Assembly (NCBI RefSeq): GCF_001282115.1
Contig: NZ_LJBR01000086.1
Span: 1 to 34,562 of the forward strand
Source of the DNA: Streptomyces sp. NRRL B-24085
GTDB taxonomy: Bacteria > Actinomycetota > Actinomycetes > Streptomycetales > Streptomycetaceae
Length of the DNA: 34,562 nt
Direction of reading: 5' to 3'
Shown here: positions 7,384 to 15,521 of the stretch, piece by piece
Layout of the letters: every line of letters begins with the position of its first letter
How positions within the stretch are numbered: position 1 is the first letter of the stretch
Position numbers and translations under genes: made by a program
The notes under the pieces: model-generated
What the model was told of the DNA's origin: nothing
Seen by the model: only the letters and a program-made list of their open reading frames with translations
Databases searched by the model: none

Positions 7384-8727
7384 TCAGTCGAGCGGTGCCG
7401 TCCGCCGCCAGGGCCGCCGTCGCTCCAGCTCCTCCGCGACCTCCAGCAGCACCGTCTCCGACCCGGGCCGGCCCACCAGTTGCACGGCGGTGGGGGCGCC
7501 CGAGGGCAGGGTGCCGAGCGGCACCGACATGGCCGGCCAGCCGGTGAGGTTCCACGGCGGGGTCAGCGGCGAGTAGTTGGTGTTGGCCAGGACATTGCGC
7601 AGCCAGCCCCGCTCGTGCCAGGCCTCCGCCTTCGGGGAGCGGCGGGCCAGCGCCGGGAGCAGCAGCACGTCGTGCTCGGCGAAGAACGGCTCCAGGCGCT
7701 CGCGCAGTTCCTGCCGGGCCTTCCCCTTCCGTACGGTCTTGACGAAGCGCCGCCCGATCGCCGCGTGCACCCGGGTGCGCCGGGCCAGCAGCCGGGGGTC
7801 GAGTCCCTGGGCGTCCACCGACGTGCCCGCCGTCCAGGTGGCGAGCGAGGTGACCCCCAGCGAGAGCGGGTACGGCGGGTCGGCGCGCCGCACCTGGTGC
7901 CCGGCCTTGATCAGCAGTCCGGCCGCCTCGCGGACCGCCTGCGCGTACGGTGCGCTGATGGTGACCCCGGCGAGCGGGCTGCGCAGGGACACGGCGACGT
8001 CGAGCGTGGCGGGCGCGTCCCGTCGTACGAACTCGGTGCCGGCGATGACCGAGAGCAGCAGACGGGCGTCCTCGACCGTGGTCGCGAGGGGGCCGTTCTC
8101 GGACATGCCGAACCAGTCGCCGTCGCTGATGCCGGCCGGCACCACACCCGAGCCCGGCTTCAGCGTGACGAGACCGCAGTTGGCCGCCGGGATGCGCAGG
8201 GAGCCCATGCCGTCGTTGCCGAGGGCGACCGGGACCAGGCCCGCGGCGACCGCGGCGGCGCTGCCCCCGGACGAACCGCCCGCCGTGCGCGAGGTGTCCC
8301 AGGGGTTGCGGGAGGTGCCGTGGACGCCCTCCGTGGTGCCGAAGACGCACAGCTCCGGCACGTTCGTCAGCCCCACGACCACCGCGCCCGCGGCCCGCAG
8401 GCGGGCCACGACCTCGTGGTCGGCGTCGGCGGGCGTGTCCGGGGTCGCGGCCGAGCCGACGCGGTTGCTCTCAGCGCGCACCGCGAGGTTGTCCTTGACG
8501 GCCACGGGCACTCCGGCCAGGGGCAGTTCACCGAGATCACCCCGGGAGCCCACCTCGTCCGCCTCCGCGAGTGCCGCCTCGGCGCGGACCACCCGGAACG
8601 CCCCGACGCGCCCGTCCAGTTTCTCGATCCGGGCGAGGTGCTCGGCCACCACCTCCCGGGGCGTGGCCCGCTTCTCGCGGACGGCGGCGGCGATCTCGGC
8701 GGCGGTACGGCCGACCCAGTTGGTCAC
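7384..8727 (-). CDS. Amidase signature family hydrolase
   Basis: The 447-residue protein carries the full Ser-cisSer-Lys triad: K78 in VAVKDN, S152 in GGSSGGS, and nucleophile S176 in GNDGMGSLRIPA. The spacings (74 and 24 residues) match those I know from fatty acid amide hydrolase. The family hydrolyses carboxamides and includes GatA-like, aryl-acylamidase and other members. No gatB/gatC is nearby, so this is a stand-alone amidase of unknown substrate. There is no signal peptide, so it should be cytoplasmic. Start is GTG 8727 with GAGGAG upstream. The 147 bases upstream (8728-8874) show no gene. Confidence 0.92.
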   Translation of the reverse strand: MTNWVGRTAAEIAAAVREKRATPREVVAEHLARIEKLDGRVGAFRVVRAEAALAEADEVGSRGDLGELPLAGVPVAVKDNLAVRAESNRVGSAATPDTPADADHEVVARLRAAGAVVVGLTNVPELCVFGTTEGVHGTSRNPWDTSRTAGGSSGGSAAAVAAGLVPVALGNDGMGSLRIPAANCGLVTLKPGSGVVPAGISDGDWFGMSENGPLATTVEDARLLLSVIAGTEFVRRDAPATLDVAVSLRSPLAGVTISAPYAQAVREAAGLLIKAGHQVRRADPPYPLSLGVTSLATWTAGTSVDAQGLDPRLLARRTRVHAAIGRRFVKTVRKGKARQELRERLEPFFAEHDVLLLPALARRSPKAEAWHERGWLRNVLANTNYSPLTPPWNLTGWPAMSVPLGTLPSGAPTAVQLVGRPGSETVLLEVAEELERRRPWRRTAPLD

Positions 8728-8874
8728 GTGCGCTCCTCGGGGCTACTGGCGAGTACGTAGGAAGAACTCTGCCCGGCGGCGGACGCCACGTCGAGAGCAC
8801 CCGCGCCTGGACATTCGGCCCGCCCGGTGCAGCCCCTGGACCGGGACGTGGACGCAGGTCACGGCGACCGGGCC

Positions 8875-9906
8875 TCAGCGCAGGTGCTTCTCGAAGAATT
8901 CCATGGTGGTGTCCATCGAGTGTGCCCACCGCGAATAGAAGGTGTGTCCCTCGCCCTGGTACGTGCGCAACTCGACGTCCTTGCCCGCCTTCTCGAACGC
9001 GGCGACCGTCTGCCGGGTCCAGCGCAGGGGACAGGTCGTATCGGCGGTGCCGTGGTGGATCAGCAGGGGGTCGGTGACCCGGTCGAGGTAGGTGAGGGGG
9101 GACACTCCCCGCCAGAACCCCGGGTTCGTCGCGGGCGTGCCGTGCGCCGACTCGATCTCGGCCACCAGCGGGTCCCCCTCGGGACGTTGGAACTGGTCGA
9201 TGTTCTCCTCGGGGCGCGCGCTGACCGGCGCGAAGGCGACCGCCGCGTCGAACAGGCCCGGGGCCACCACCAGCGTGTTGTAGACGACACCGCCGCCCAT
9301 CGAACGGCCGAGGAGGCCCAGGCGGCCGGTGTCGATCTCGGGGCGGCCGGCGGACCGCAGGGCCAGCGCCGCACCGATGACGTCCTCGGTGTAGCCGAGG
9401 CGGAGGTTCACGTCGTTGTCGGGGTCCTCGTCCGAGCGGGCGTGGTTGCGGTAGTCGGTGTGCAGGACGACATAGCCGTTGCGGGCGAGGAGGTCCTGCT
9501 CGCGGGCGAGGCCGCGGCCGGTGGTGTAGACGGCCGGGTCGATGTAGCCGTGCGCCAGGACCAGGGCGGGGAAGGGGCCTTTGCCCGAGGGGATGTTCAT
9601 CAGGCCCGAGATCGTCAGCCCGTCCGACTGGTACGTCACCTCGTAGCTGGTGTAGGCGGCATGGCGGGCCAGCACCCTGCCCAGTTCGAGGCCGGACCCC
9701 TTGTGCTCGCGCCGGATCAGGGCCGGGATCGACACGGGGTCCACCGGGGAGGGCGTCGCCGTGGGGCTCGCGGCGCGGGGGGCCGAGGCGGACGGAGCGC
9801 TCGGAGCTGTCGGGCGGGGGCGGTCCTCGCCGTCACCGCCCGTGCAGCCCACCGCGGCCGACAGCGCGAGTGCGGTGGCGGCACAGAGCGTTCCCCTCGT
9901 GGGCAT
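8875..9906 (-). CDS. Exported alpha/beta hydrolase (S9/dienelactone-hydrolase-like), probable lipoprotein
   Basis: A 343-residue protein begins with a short signal sequence ending AAVGC, where C21 is a possible lipidation site; the -3 position is Ala rather than Leu, so lipidation is likely but not certain. A Pro/Ala/Ser/Thr-rich linker (about 25-55) follows, then an alpha/beta hydrolase domain with nucleophile S202 in GRSMGG, D289 in HGTAD and H321 in GEGHTF. The arrangement is that of prolyl-oligopeptidase-type esterases/peptidases. It should act outside the membrane on an ester or peptide not identifiable here. It lies 42 bases downstream of lacI on the same strand and may be read through from it, though the ribosome site is weak. 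Confidence 0.88.
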   Translation of the reverse strand: MPTRGTLCAATALALSAAVGCTGGDGEDRPRPTAPSAPSASAPRAASPTATPSPVDPVSIPALIRREHKGSGLELGRVLARHAAYTSYEVTYQSDGLTISGLMNIPSGKGPFPALVLAHGYIDPAVYTTGRGLAREQDLLARNGYVVLHTDYRNHARSDEDPDNDVNLRLGYTEDVIGAALALRSAGRPEIDTGRLGLLGRSMGGGVVYNTLVVAPGLFDAAVAFAPVSARPEENIDQFQRPEGDPLVAEIESAHGTPATNPGFWRGVSPLTYLDRVTDPLLIHHGTADTTCPLRWTRQTVAAFEKAGKDVELRTYQGEGHTFYSRWAHSMDTTMEFFEKHLR

Positions 9907-9948
9907 ACGGCCATTGTCCCCGCCGTGGGGCGCGCCGTCCCCTCGGTT

Positions 9949-10995
9949 TCAGGCGCCCCGGGCCGCCCCGGTGCTGTCCCGCACGATCAGCCGCGGCACC
10001 GGCACCCGTACGGTCCGGGCCGGACCGCCGTCCAGCAGCGCGGTCAGTTCCCGGGCCGCCGTGCGGCCGAACTCCACGCTGTCCCGGGACAGCGCCGACA
10101 GCCACGGCTTGACCATGCGGCACAGTGCCGAGTCCTCCCAGGCCACCACCGAGACGTCCCCGGGCACCGAGTGGCCCAGCTCGGTCGCGGCGGCCACTCC
10201 GGCGAGGGCCATCACGTCGTTGTCGTAGATCAGCGCGGTCGGGGGAGCGGCCGCCTCCAGGACCCGGCGGGTCGCGGCCGCGCCCTCCGCGTCGGAGTAG
10301 TCGGTGGTCACCGACTCCACCCCGGTCAGCCCGCGCCGCCCGGCCTCCGCGCGCAGGGTGCGGATGCGGCGCTCGGTGTGGGCGAGCCCCGGCAGGCCCG
10401 CGATGTGCACGATCCGCCGGTGGCCCAGCGCGTACAACTCGTCCACGACCGCGGCCATCGCGCCCGCGTCGTCCGCCCAGACGGTCGAGAGCCCGGGGTG
10501 GAGTTCGTCGGGGGCGCCGCCGATCACGACACCCGGCAGACCCAGTTCGTCGAGGACCCCGGTGCGCGGGTCGTCGGTGCGCGGGTCGACCACCAGGACG
10601 CCGTCCACCCGGTGCTCGGCCCACCAGCGCCGGTACACCGCGCATTCGTCCTCGACGTCCTCGACCACCTGGAACAGCAGTCCGAGGTGCCGCTCCGCCA
10701 GCACCTCCTGGATGCCCGAGACGAGTTGGAGGAAGAAGGAGTCGACGCCGAGCGTCTCGGCCGGGCGGGCCAGGACGAAGCCGACCGTGGCCGCGCCCTC
10801 GCCGGACAGTGCGCGGGCCGCGGTGCTGGGGCGCCAGCCGAGTTCCTCCGCGACCTGCCGCACCCGGTCCCGGGTGTCCTCGGAGACCCCGGGCCGGCCG
10901 TTGAGCGCGAAGGAGACCGCGCTCTGGGAGACCCCCGCCTGCCGCGCGATGTCCTTCATCGTGGGCCTGCGGGCCACTGACCGCTTGCCTGACAC
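9949..10995 (-). CDS. LacI-family transcriptional regulator of the N-glycan operon
   Basis: The protein (348 residues) has the LacI DNA-binding helix-turn-helix and hinge (residues about 12-60: TMKDIARQAGVS...AVSFALNG...ARALSG) followed by a periplasmic-binding-protein-like effector domain. I chose GTG 10995 because a G-rich ribosome site (GGGGAA) precedes it; an upstream frame to 11073 crosses the promoter and operator, and ATG 10959 would cut into the helix-turn-helix. It diverges from the sugar ABC/glycosidase operon, the classic arrangement for a local repressor released by an imported sugar. The palindrome at 11063-11076 is its probable operator. The inducer is inferred to be an N-glycan fragment such as a Man-GlcNAc oligosaccharide. 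Confidence 0.92.
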   Translation of the reverse strand: MSGKRSVARRPTMKDIARQAGVSQSAVSFALNGRPGVSEDTRDRVRQVAEELGWRPSTAARALSGEGAATVGFVLARPAETLGVDSFFLQLVSGIQEVLAERHLGLLFQVVEDVEDECAVYRRWWAEHRVDGVLVVDPRTDDPRTGVLDELGLPGVVIGGAPDELHPGLSTVWADDAGAMAAVVDELYALGHRRIVHIAGLPGLAHTERRIRTLRAEAGRRGLTGVESVTTDYSDAEGAAATRRVLEAAAPPTALIYDNDVMALAGVAAATELGHSVPGDVSVVAWEDSALCRMVKPWLSALSRDSVEFGRTAARELTALLDGGPARTVRVPVPRLIVRDSTGAARGA

Positions 10996-11030
10996 GCTGT
11001 TTCCCCATTCCCCCGCCGGTGTGTTCGGAC

Positions 11031-11061
11031 AGTATGTACTAATGCGGTTCAGCTCCGTCAA
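11031..11061 (-). promoter_or_regulatory. Candidate lacI promoter
   Basis: On the minus strand TTGACG (11061-11056) is a near-consensus -35. CATACT (11036-11031) is a possible -10 at a rather long 19-base spacing; TACATA at 17 bases is the alternative. A CTAATGCG half-operator (11039-11046) lies in the spacer and the full palindrome abuts the -35, so autorepression is likely. Confidence 0.42.
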
Positions 11062-11062
11062 C

Positions 11063-11076
11063 CTAATGCGCATTAG
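11063..11076. promoter_or_regulatory. Probable LacI-family operator, 14-bp perfect palindrome
   Basis: CTAATGC/GCATTAG is a perfect palindrome with a central CG, typical of actinobacterial LacI-family operators. It sits between lacI and the ABC/glycosidase operon. The same half-site, CTAATGCG, recurs at 11039-11046. An overlapping TTAGT-C-ACTAA palindrome (11073-11083) and another TTAG (11089-11092) extend the motif toward the operon. This AT-rich stretch should hold the rightward promoter. Confidence 0.72.
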
Positions 11077-11178
11077 TCACTAAACAAATTAGCTGTGCGA
11101 GAGGCATTGACGGGCCCGTGGAGGGGCGTGCAGGGTCTCCGTCGTTGGCCAACCCGCCGCAAAGGAGAACGGTTCGCC

Positions 11179-12465
11179 GTGCCCATTTCCCGCAGAGCCT
11201 TCGCTGCCGCCGCCGTCTGTGTCGTCCTGCCGCTGAGCGGTTGCGGCTCCGGCGACGACGGCGGTTCGAGTGCCGCCTCCGGCAAGATCGAGGGCGACAT
11301 CACCTTCCAGACCTGGAACCTCCGGGCGAACTTCAAGGACTACTTCGAGGGCGTGATCGCGGACTTCGAGAAGAAGTACCCCGGCACCGACGTGAAGTGG
11401 ATCGATCAGCCCGCCGAGGGCTACGCCGACAAGATCAGCGCCGACGCCGCGGGCGGCACCCTCCCCGACGTCGTCAACGTGTCCCCGGACCTGGTCGCAC
11501 CCCTCGCCAAGGCCGGCCTCGCGCTCGACCTCGACAAGGCGGCCGGACAGTACAAGAAGGAGTACCTGGCCGGCGCCTGGGCCAGCCACCAGATACCGGG
11601 CATGACCGGCACGTACGCCTTCCCCTGGTACCTCAACACCGGCCCGCTGTTCTACAACAAGTCCCTCTTCAAGGAGGCCGGGCTCGACCCCGACCAGCCG
11701 CCGAAGACGTACGACGAGCTCTTCACCGACGCGCTGGAGCTGGCGAAGAAGAGCGACGGCAAGGTCGCCACCCTCGCCAACGTGCCCACCATCGAGGACT
11801 TCGGCCGCTACGGCGTCCCGCTCATGAACTCCGAGGGCACCGCCTTCGCCTTCAACGACGCCAAGGGGGTCGAACTCCTCACCAAGTACAAGGAGTTGTA
11901 CGACGCCAAGGCGCTCGACCCGCAGGCGCTGACCGCCACACCCGAGTCGTCCGGCAAGAAGTTCCTCACCGGTGCCGTCGCCATGAACCCGGGCAGCGCC
12001 CTGGACCTCGGCAACTTCAAGAAGCAGGCGCCGGACCTGTACAAGAACATCGGCATCACCGACCAGATCACCAGCACCGGACACGTCAACATGTACGTGA
12101 TGGGCGTGATGGTGAACGCGCAGACCAAGAAGAAGGCCGCAGCCGTCGCCTTCGCGCACTACGTCACCGACGCCGAGCACCAGATGTCCTTCGCGAAGAA
12201 GGTCGCCATCTTCCCGAGCACCGCGGGATCGCTGGACGACCCGTACTTCACCAAGGAGGACGGCACGGACGAGACGCGGGTGCGGATCGCCGCCGCCAAG
12301 TCCCTGAAGAACGCGGTCAACTACACGCCGGTGCTGTTCAGCGAGCAGATGAAGACGGCTCTGCGCAACGAGGTCGCCAAGGCGCTCCAGGGCAAGGAAA
12401 GCCCCAAGGAAGCTCTCGACAACGCTGTCAAGGCCTGCGACACGCTGCTCCAGCAGCAGGGATAG
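11179..12465 (+). CDS. Sugar ABC transporter substrate-binding lipoprotein (CUT1, family 1)
   Basis: This 428-residue protein has a lipoprotein signal peptide with a canonical LSGC lipobox (C22), a Gly/Ser linker and a family-1 extracellular solute-binding fold (DITFQTWN..., LPDVVNVSPDL, GTYAFPWYLNTGPLFYNKSLF, AFAHYVTDAEHQ). It would capture an oligosaccharide outside the membrane for the two permeases that follow. Start GTG 11179 has AAAGGAGAA upstream at a slightly long spacing; an upstream in-frame GTG at 11095 would add residues before the signal peptide and is unlikely. It is the first gene of the operon; the gap to the first permease is two bases. From context the ligand is probably a mannose/GlcNAc oligosaccharide released by the GH85 enzyme. 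Confidence 0.93.
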   Translation: MPISRRAFAAAAVCVVLPLSGCGSGDDGGSSAASGKIEGDITFQTWNLRANFKDYFEGVIADFEKKYPGTDVKWIDQPAEGYADKISADAAGGTLPDVVNVSPDLVAPLAKAGLALDLDKAAGQYKKEYLAGAWASHQIPGMTGTYAFPWYLNTGPLFYNKSLFKEAGLDPDQPPKTYDELFTDALELAKKSDGKVATLANVPTIEDFGRYGVPLMNSEGTAFAFNDAKGVELLTKYKELYDAKALDPQALTATPESSGKKFLTGAVAMNPGSALDLGNFKKQAPDLYKNIGITDQITSTGHVNMYVMGVMVNAQTKKKAAAVAFAHYVTDAEHQMSFAKKVAIFPSTAGSLDDPYFTKEDGTDETRVRIAAAKSLKNAVNYTPVLFSEQMKTALRNEVAKALQGKESPKEALDNAVKACDTLLQQQG

Positions 12466-12467
12466 CC

Positions 12468-13406
12468 ATGTCCTCGTCCACCGTCCCCCGGGTCCGGCCC
12501 GACAGCCGTGCGCCCGACGTCCCCCGCGGGCGTCGGGTGCGGCGCCAACTGCCGACCAGCCCCTGGCTGTTCGCCGCGCCCGGCCTGATCGTCATCGGCG
12601 TGTTCATCCTGTACCCGTTCGTCTCCACGCTGGTGAACGCCTTCACCGACAAGCGCACCCTGATCCCGGGCGAGTTCGTGGGCCTCGCGAACTTCCGTGA
12701 GCTGCTGCACGACGACATGTTCTGGATCGGCCTGCGCAACAGCACGCTGTACGTCCTCGGAGTCGTGCCCGCGCTGGTGATCCTGCCGCTGCTGCTCGCG
12801 CTCCTGGTGCAGAAGAACATCCCGGGCATCACCTTCTTCCGGTCCGCCTTCTACACCCCGGTCGTCGCGTCGATCGTCGTGGTCGGACTCATCTGGGTGT
12901 GGCTGCTCGACGAACGCGGCCTGATCAACTCGCTGTTGGAGGCCGTCGGGGTCGGCCGGGTCGGCTTCCTGAGCGACCAGTGGCTGCTCCTGCTGAGCGC
13001 CATGGCCGTCACGGTCTGGAAGGGCCTCGGCTACTACATGATCATTTACCTGGCCGCGCTGGCCAATGTGCCGCGGGAGCTGCACGAGGCCGCCGCAGTC
13101 GACGGGGCCGGGGCCGTCCGCCGGTTCGTGACGGTGACGGTGCCCGCCGTCCGCTCGACCATGGCGCTCGTCGGGGCGCTGTCCTCGGTCGCCGCCTTCA
13201 AGGTGTTCTCCGAGGTCTACCTGATGGCCGGCCCGAGCGGCGGACCGGCCGGCGAGGACACCACGCTCGTGATGCTCGTCCAGCGCACCGGCACCGGGCT
13301 CACCGGCCGGGTCGGCTACGCGTCCGCCATCTCCATCGTGGTCTTCGTCGTCACCGTGGCACTGATGCTCCTCGTGCTGCGCGCCGACCGGAGGGGGGAG
13401 TCGTGA
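12468..13406 (+). CDS. Sugar ABC transporter permease, CUT1 MalF/UgpA-like
   Basis: A 312-residue inner-membrane protein with six hydrophobic segments starting at about residue 32 (LFAAPGLIVIGVFILYPF). The cytoplasmic EAA loop that docks the ATPase reads EAAAVDGAGAVRRFVTVTVP. An Arg-rich N-terminus of about 30 residues precedes the first helix. ATG 12468 follows the binding-protein stop by two bases, and its own stop overlaps the start of the second permease (GTGA at 13403-13406), so the genes are translationally coupled. Confidence 0.93.
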   Translation: MSSSTVPRVRPDSRAPDVPRGRRVRRQLPTSPWLFAAPGLIVIGVFILYPFVSTLVNAFTDKRTLIPGEFVGLANFRELLHDDMFWIGLRNSTLYVLGVVPALVILPLLLALLVQKNIPGITFFRSAFYTPVVASIVVVGLIWVWLLDERGLINSLLEAVGVGRVGFLSDQWLLLLSAMAVTVWKGLGYYMIIYLAALANVPRELHEAAAVDGAGAVRRFVTVTVPAVRSTMALVGALSSVAAFKVFSEVYLMAGPSGGPAGEDTTLVMLVQRTGTGLTGRVGYASAISIVVFVVTVALMLLVLRADRRGES

Positions 13407-14233
13407 CCCGGGTGCGCAAGGGCGAACTGGTCCTGCGATACGTCCTGTTGCTGGCCGTCCTCGCCCTGACCGTCGGCCCCTTCCTGTGGCAGCTGTCGAC
13501 CTCCCTCAAGGGGCCCACCGAGGACATCTACAGCTCGCCGCCCTCCTTCCTGCCGCAGCATCCCACCCTGCACAACTACGAGCGGGTCGCCGACACCATC
13601 CCCGTCTGGGACTACGCCCTCAACTCCCTGAAGGTCGCCGTCGGCAACGTCGTGACCAACTGCGTCGGTTCGGCACTCGCCGGATACGCCCTGGCCCGGC
13701 TGCGCTACCGCGGCCGCCGCGCGGCCACGCTCGCCTTCATCCTGGCGATGCTCGTGCCGGTGGAGGGCATCATCATCGCCCAGTTCACCACCATGCGGGA
13801 GCTCGGCCTCAACAACACCCTGATCGGGGTGGTCCTGCCGGGCTGCATCGGCGCGATGAACGTCCTGCTGATGCGCAACGCCTTCCTCAACCTGCCCTAC
13901 GAGATCGAGGAGGCGGCGTACGTCGACGGCGCCAACGCGTGGCAGCGGTTCCTGCGGATCGCCCTGCCGTCGGTGAAGGGCACGATCGCCGTCGTCGCGA
14001 TCTTCGCCTTCATGGGCGCGTGGGACGACTTCCTGTGGCCGCTGATCGTGCTGAGCGACCCGTCGAAGTTCACGCTGACCATCGGCCTCAACTACCTGCA
14101 CGGCACCTTCGCCAACGACGAACGGCTCGTCGCCGCGGGCACGGTCATCGCCGTGGCCCCGCTGATCGCCCTCTTCGCCGGCCTCCAGCGGTACTTCTTC
14201 CGCGGGGTGGGCGAGGGGGCGGTGAAGGGCTGA
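13403..14233 (+). CDS. Sugar ABC transporter permease, CUT1 MalG/UgpE-like
   Basis: A 276-residue permease with about six membrane segments and the EAA loop EEAAYVDGANAWQRFLRIALP. It forms the transmembrane channel together with the upstream permease. The GTG start overlaps the previous stop. No ATP-binding subunit follows; in streptomycetes CUT1 importers commonly share the unlinked ATPase MsiK, which is the expected partner here. A 27-base gap leads to the GH5-like gene. Confidence 0.93.
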   Translation: MTRVRKGELVLRYVLLLAVLALTVGPFLWQLSTSLKGPTEDIYSSPPSFLPQHPTLHNYERVADTIPVWDYALNSLKVAVGNVVTNCVGSALAGYALARLRYRGRRAATLAFILAMLVPVEGIIIAQFTTMRELGLNNTLIGVVLPGCIGAMNVLLMRNAFLNLPYEIEEAAYVDGANAWQRFLRIALPSVKGTIAVVAIFAFMGAWDDFLWPLIVLSDPSKFTLTIGLNYLHGTFANDERLVAAGTVIAVAPLIALFAGLQRYFFRGVGEGAVKG

Positions 14234-14260
14234 ACGAACCCCCAGAGTCAAGGATCCCGT

Positions 14261-15508
14261 ATGCCTTCTGCCGTGCGCTTCGGCGTCAACTACACCCCGA
14301 GCGTCGGATGGTTCCACCACTGGCTCGACTTCGACCTGGACACCGTCCGCGCCGACCTCGACTCGATCGCCGCCCTGGGCCTCGACCACGTCCGGGTCTT
14401 CCCGCTGTGGCCGTACTTCCAGCCGAACCGCGCGCTGATCCGTGAGCGGGCCGTGTCGGATCTCGTGCGGCTCGTCGACGCCGCCGCCGAGCGCGGTCTC
14501 GACGTCAACGTCGACGGTCTGCAGGGGCACTTGAGCAGCTTCGACTTCCTGCCCGCCTGGACCCGGACCTGGCACCGCCGCAACCTCTTCACCGACCCGG
14601 AGGTCGTCGAGGGCCAGGCCGCCTACCTGCGCACCCTCGCGGCGGCACTGGCGGACCGGCCCAACTTCCTCGGCATGACCCTCGGCAACGAGGTCAACCA
14701 GTTCTCCGCGGGCCCCCACCCCGACCCGGACCGGGCCACCTCCGAGCAGATCGACGCCTGGCTCACCCGGATGCTGGCCGCCTGCGAGGCGGGCGCCCCC
14801 GGCAGGCTGCACCTGCACGCCGAGTACGACGCCACCTGGTACCAGGACGACCAGCCCTTCACCCCCGCCCAGGCCGCCCGCCACGGCGCCGTCACCGCCG
14901 TGCACTCCTGGGTCTTCAACGGCACCGCCCAGCGCCACGGCCGCACCTCCGTCCCGGCCGAGCACCACGCCGCCTACCTCGTCGAACTCAGCAAGGCCTG
15001 GGCGGACGACCCGCACCGGCCGGTCTGGCTCCAGGAGGTCGGCGCCCCCGCGCCCCTGGTGCCGCCAGAGCACGCCGCCGCCTTCACCGAGGCCACCGTC
15101 GCCAACGCCCTGGACTGCCCCGACCTGTGGGGCATCACCTGGTGGTGCTCCCACGACGTGTCCCGGGAACTGGCCGACTTCCCGGAACTGGAGTACGGCC
15201 TCGGCCTGTTGACCAACGACCGCAAACCGAAGGACACCGCCCGGGTCCTGGAACGGGCGGCCCGGGCGGGCTCGGCCGCACCCGAACGACGTACGACCGC
15301 ACTCGTCGTCCCCGCCGACCCCGCCGCCCGCTCGCTCTGCGCGCCCGGCGGGCCCGTCTTCGACGCGTACTTCCGGCTGGTCGCCGACGGCGCCCGCCCC
15401 ACCACCGTCCTCGACACCCGCGCCACCGACCGGGACCACTTGGCCGCGCGCTCCATCACCGAGGTCGTCACATCCGATCAGGTACTCCCACCCCACAAGG
15501 ACCACTAG
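14261..15508 (+). CDS. GH5-like glycoside hydrolase, candidate intracellular beta-mannosidase
   Basis: The 415-residue TIM-barrel protein begins FGVNYTP and has the two catalytic Glu of clan GH-A: acid/base E144 in LGNEVNQ and nucleophile E259 in WLQEVGAP, plus WGITWWCSHDV near the C-terminal side of the barrel. It has no signal peptide and so should act in the cytoplasm. It most resembles the actinobacterial GH5 group I know as GH5_18, whose characterised members hydrolyse Man-beta-1,4-GlcNAc from the N-glycan core; the neighbouring GH85 and GH38 genes support that. The subfamily is my judgement from pattern and context, not from an alignment. The C-terminal ~80 residues lie outside the barrel. 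It shares the operon with the transporter; its TAG stop lies inside the ribosome site of the next gene. Confidence 0.82.
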   Translation: MPSAVRFGVNYTPSVGWFHHWLDFDLDTVRADLDSIAALGLDHVRVFPLWPYFQPNRALIRERAVSDLVRLVDAAAERGLDVNVDGLQGHLSSFDFLPAWTRTWHRRNLFTDPEVVEGQAAYLRTLAAALADRPNFLGMTLGNEVNQFSAGPHPDPDRATSEQIDAWLTRMLAACEAGAPGRLHLHAEYDATWYQDDQPFTPAQAARHGAVTAVHSWVFNGTAQRHGRTSVPAEHHAAYLVELSKAWADDPHRPVWLQEVGAPAPLVPPEHAAAFTEATVANALDCPDLWGITWWCSHDVSRELADFPELEYGLGLLTNDRKPKDTARVLERAARAGSAAPERRTTALVVPADPAARSLCAPGGPVFDAYFRLVADGARPTTVLDTRATDRDHLAARSITEVVTSDQVLPPHKDH

Positions 15509-15521
15509 GAGGCACCCGCTC

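Noticed and set aside
11110..11119. ACGGGCCCGT palindrome as a second operator for the N-glycan operon
   Set aside because: It does not share the CTAATGCG half-site of the main palindrome and is a GC dyad expected by chance.
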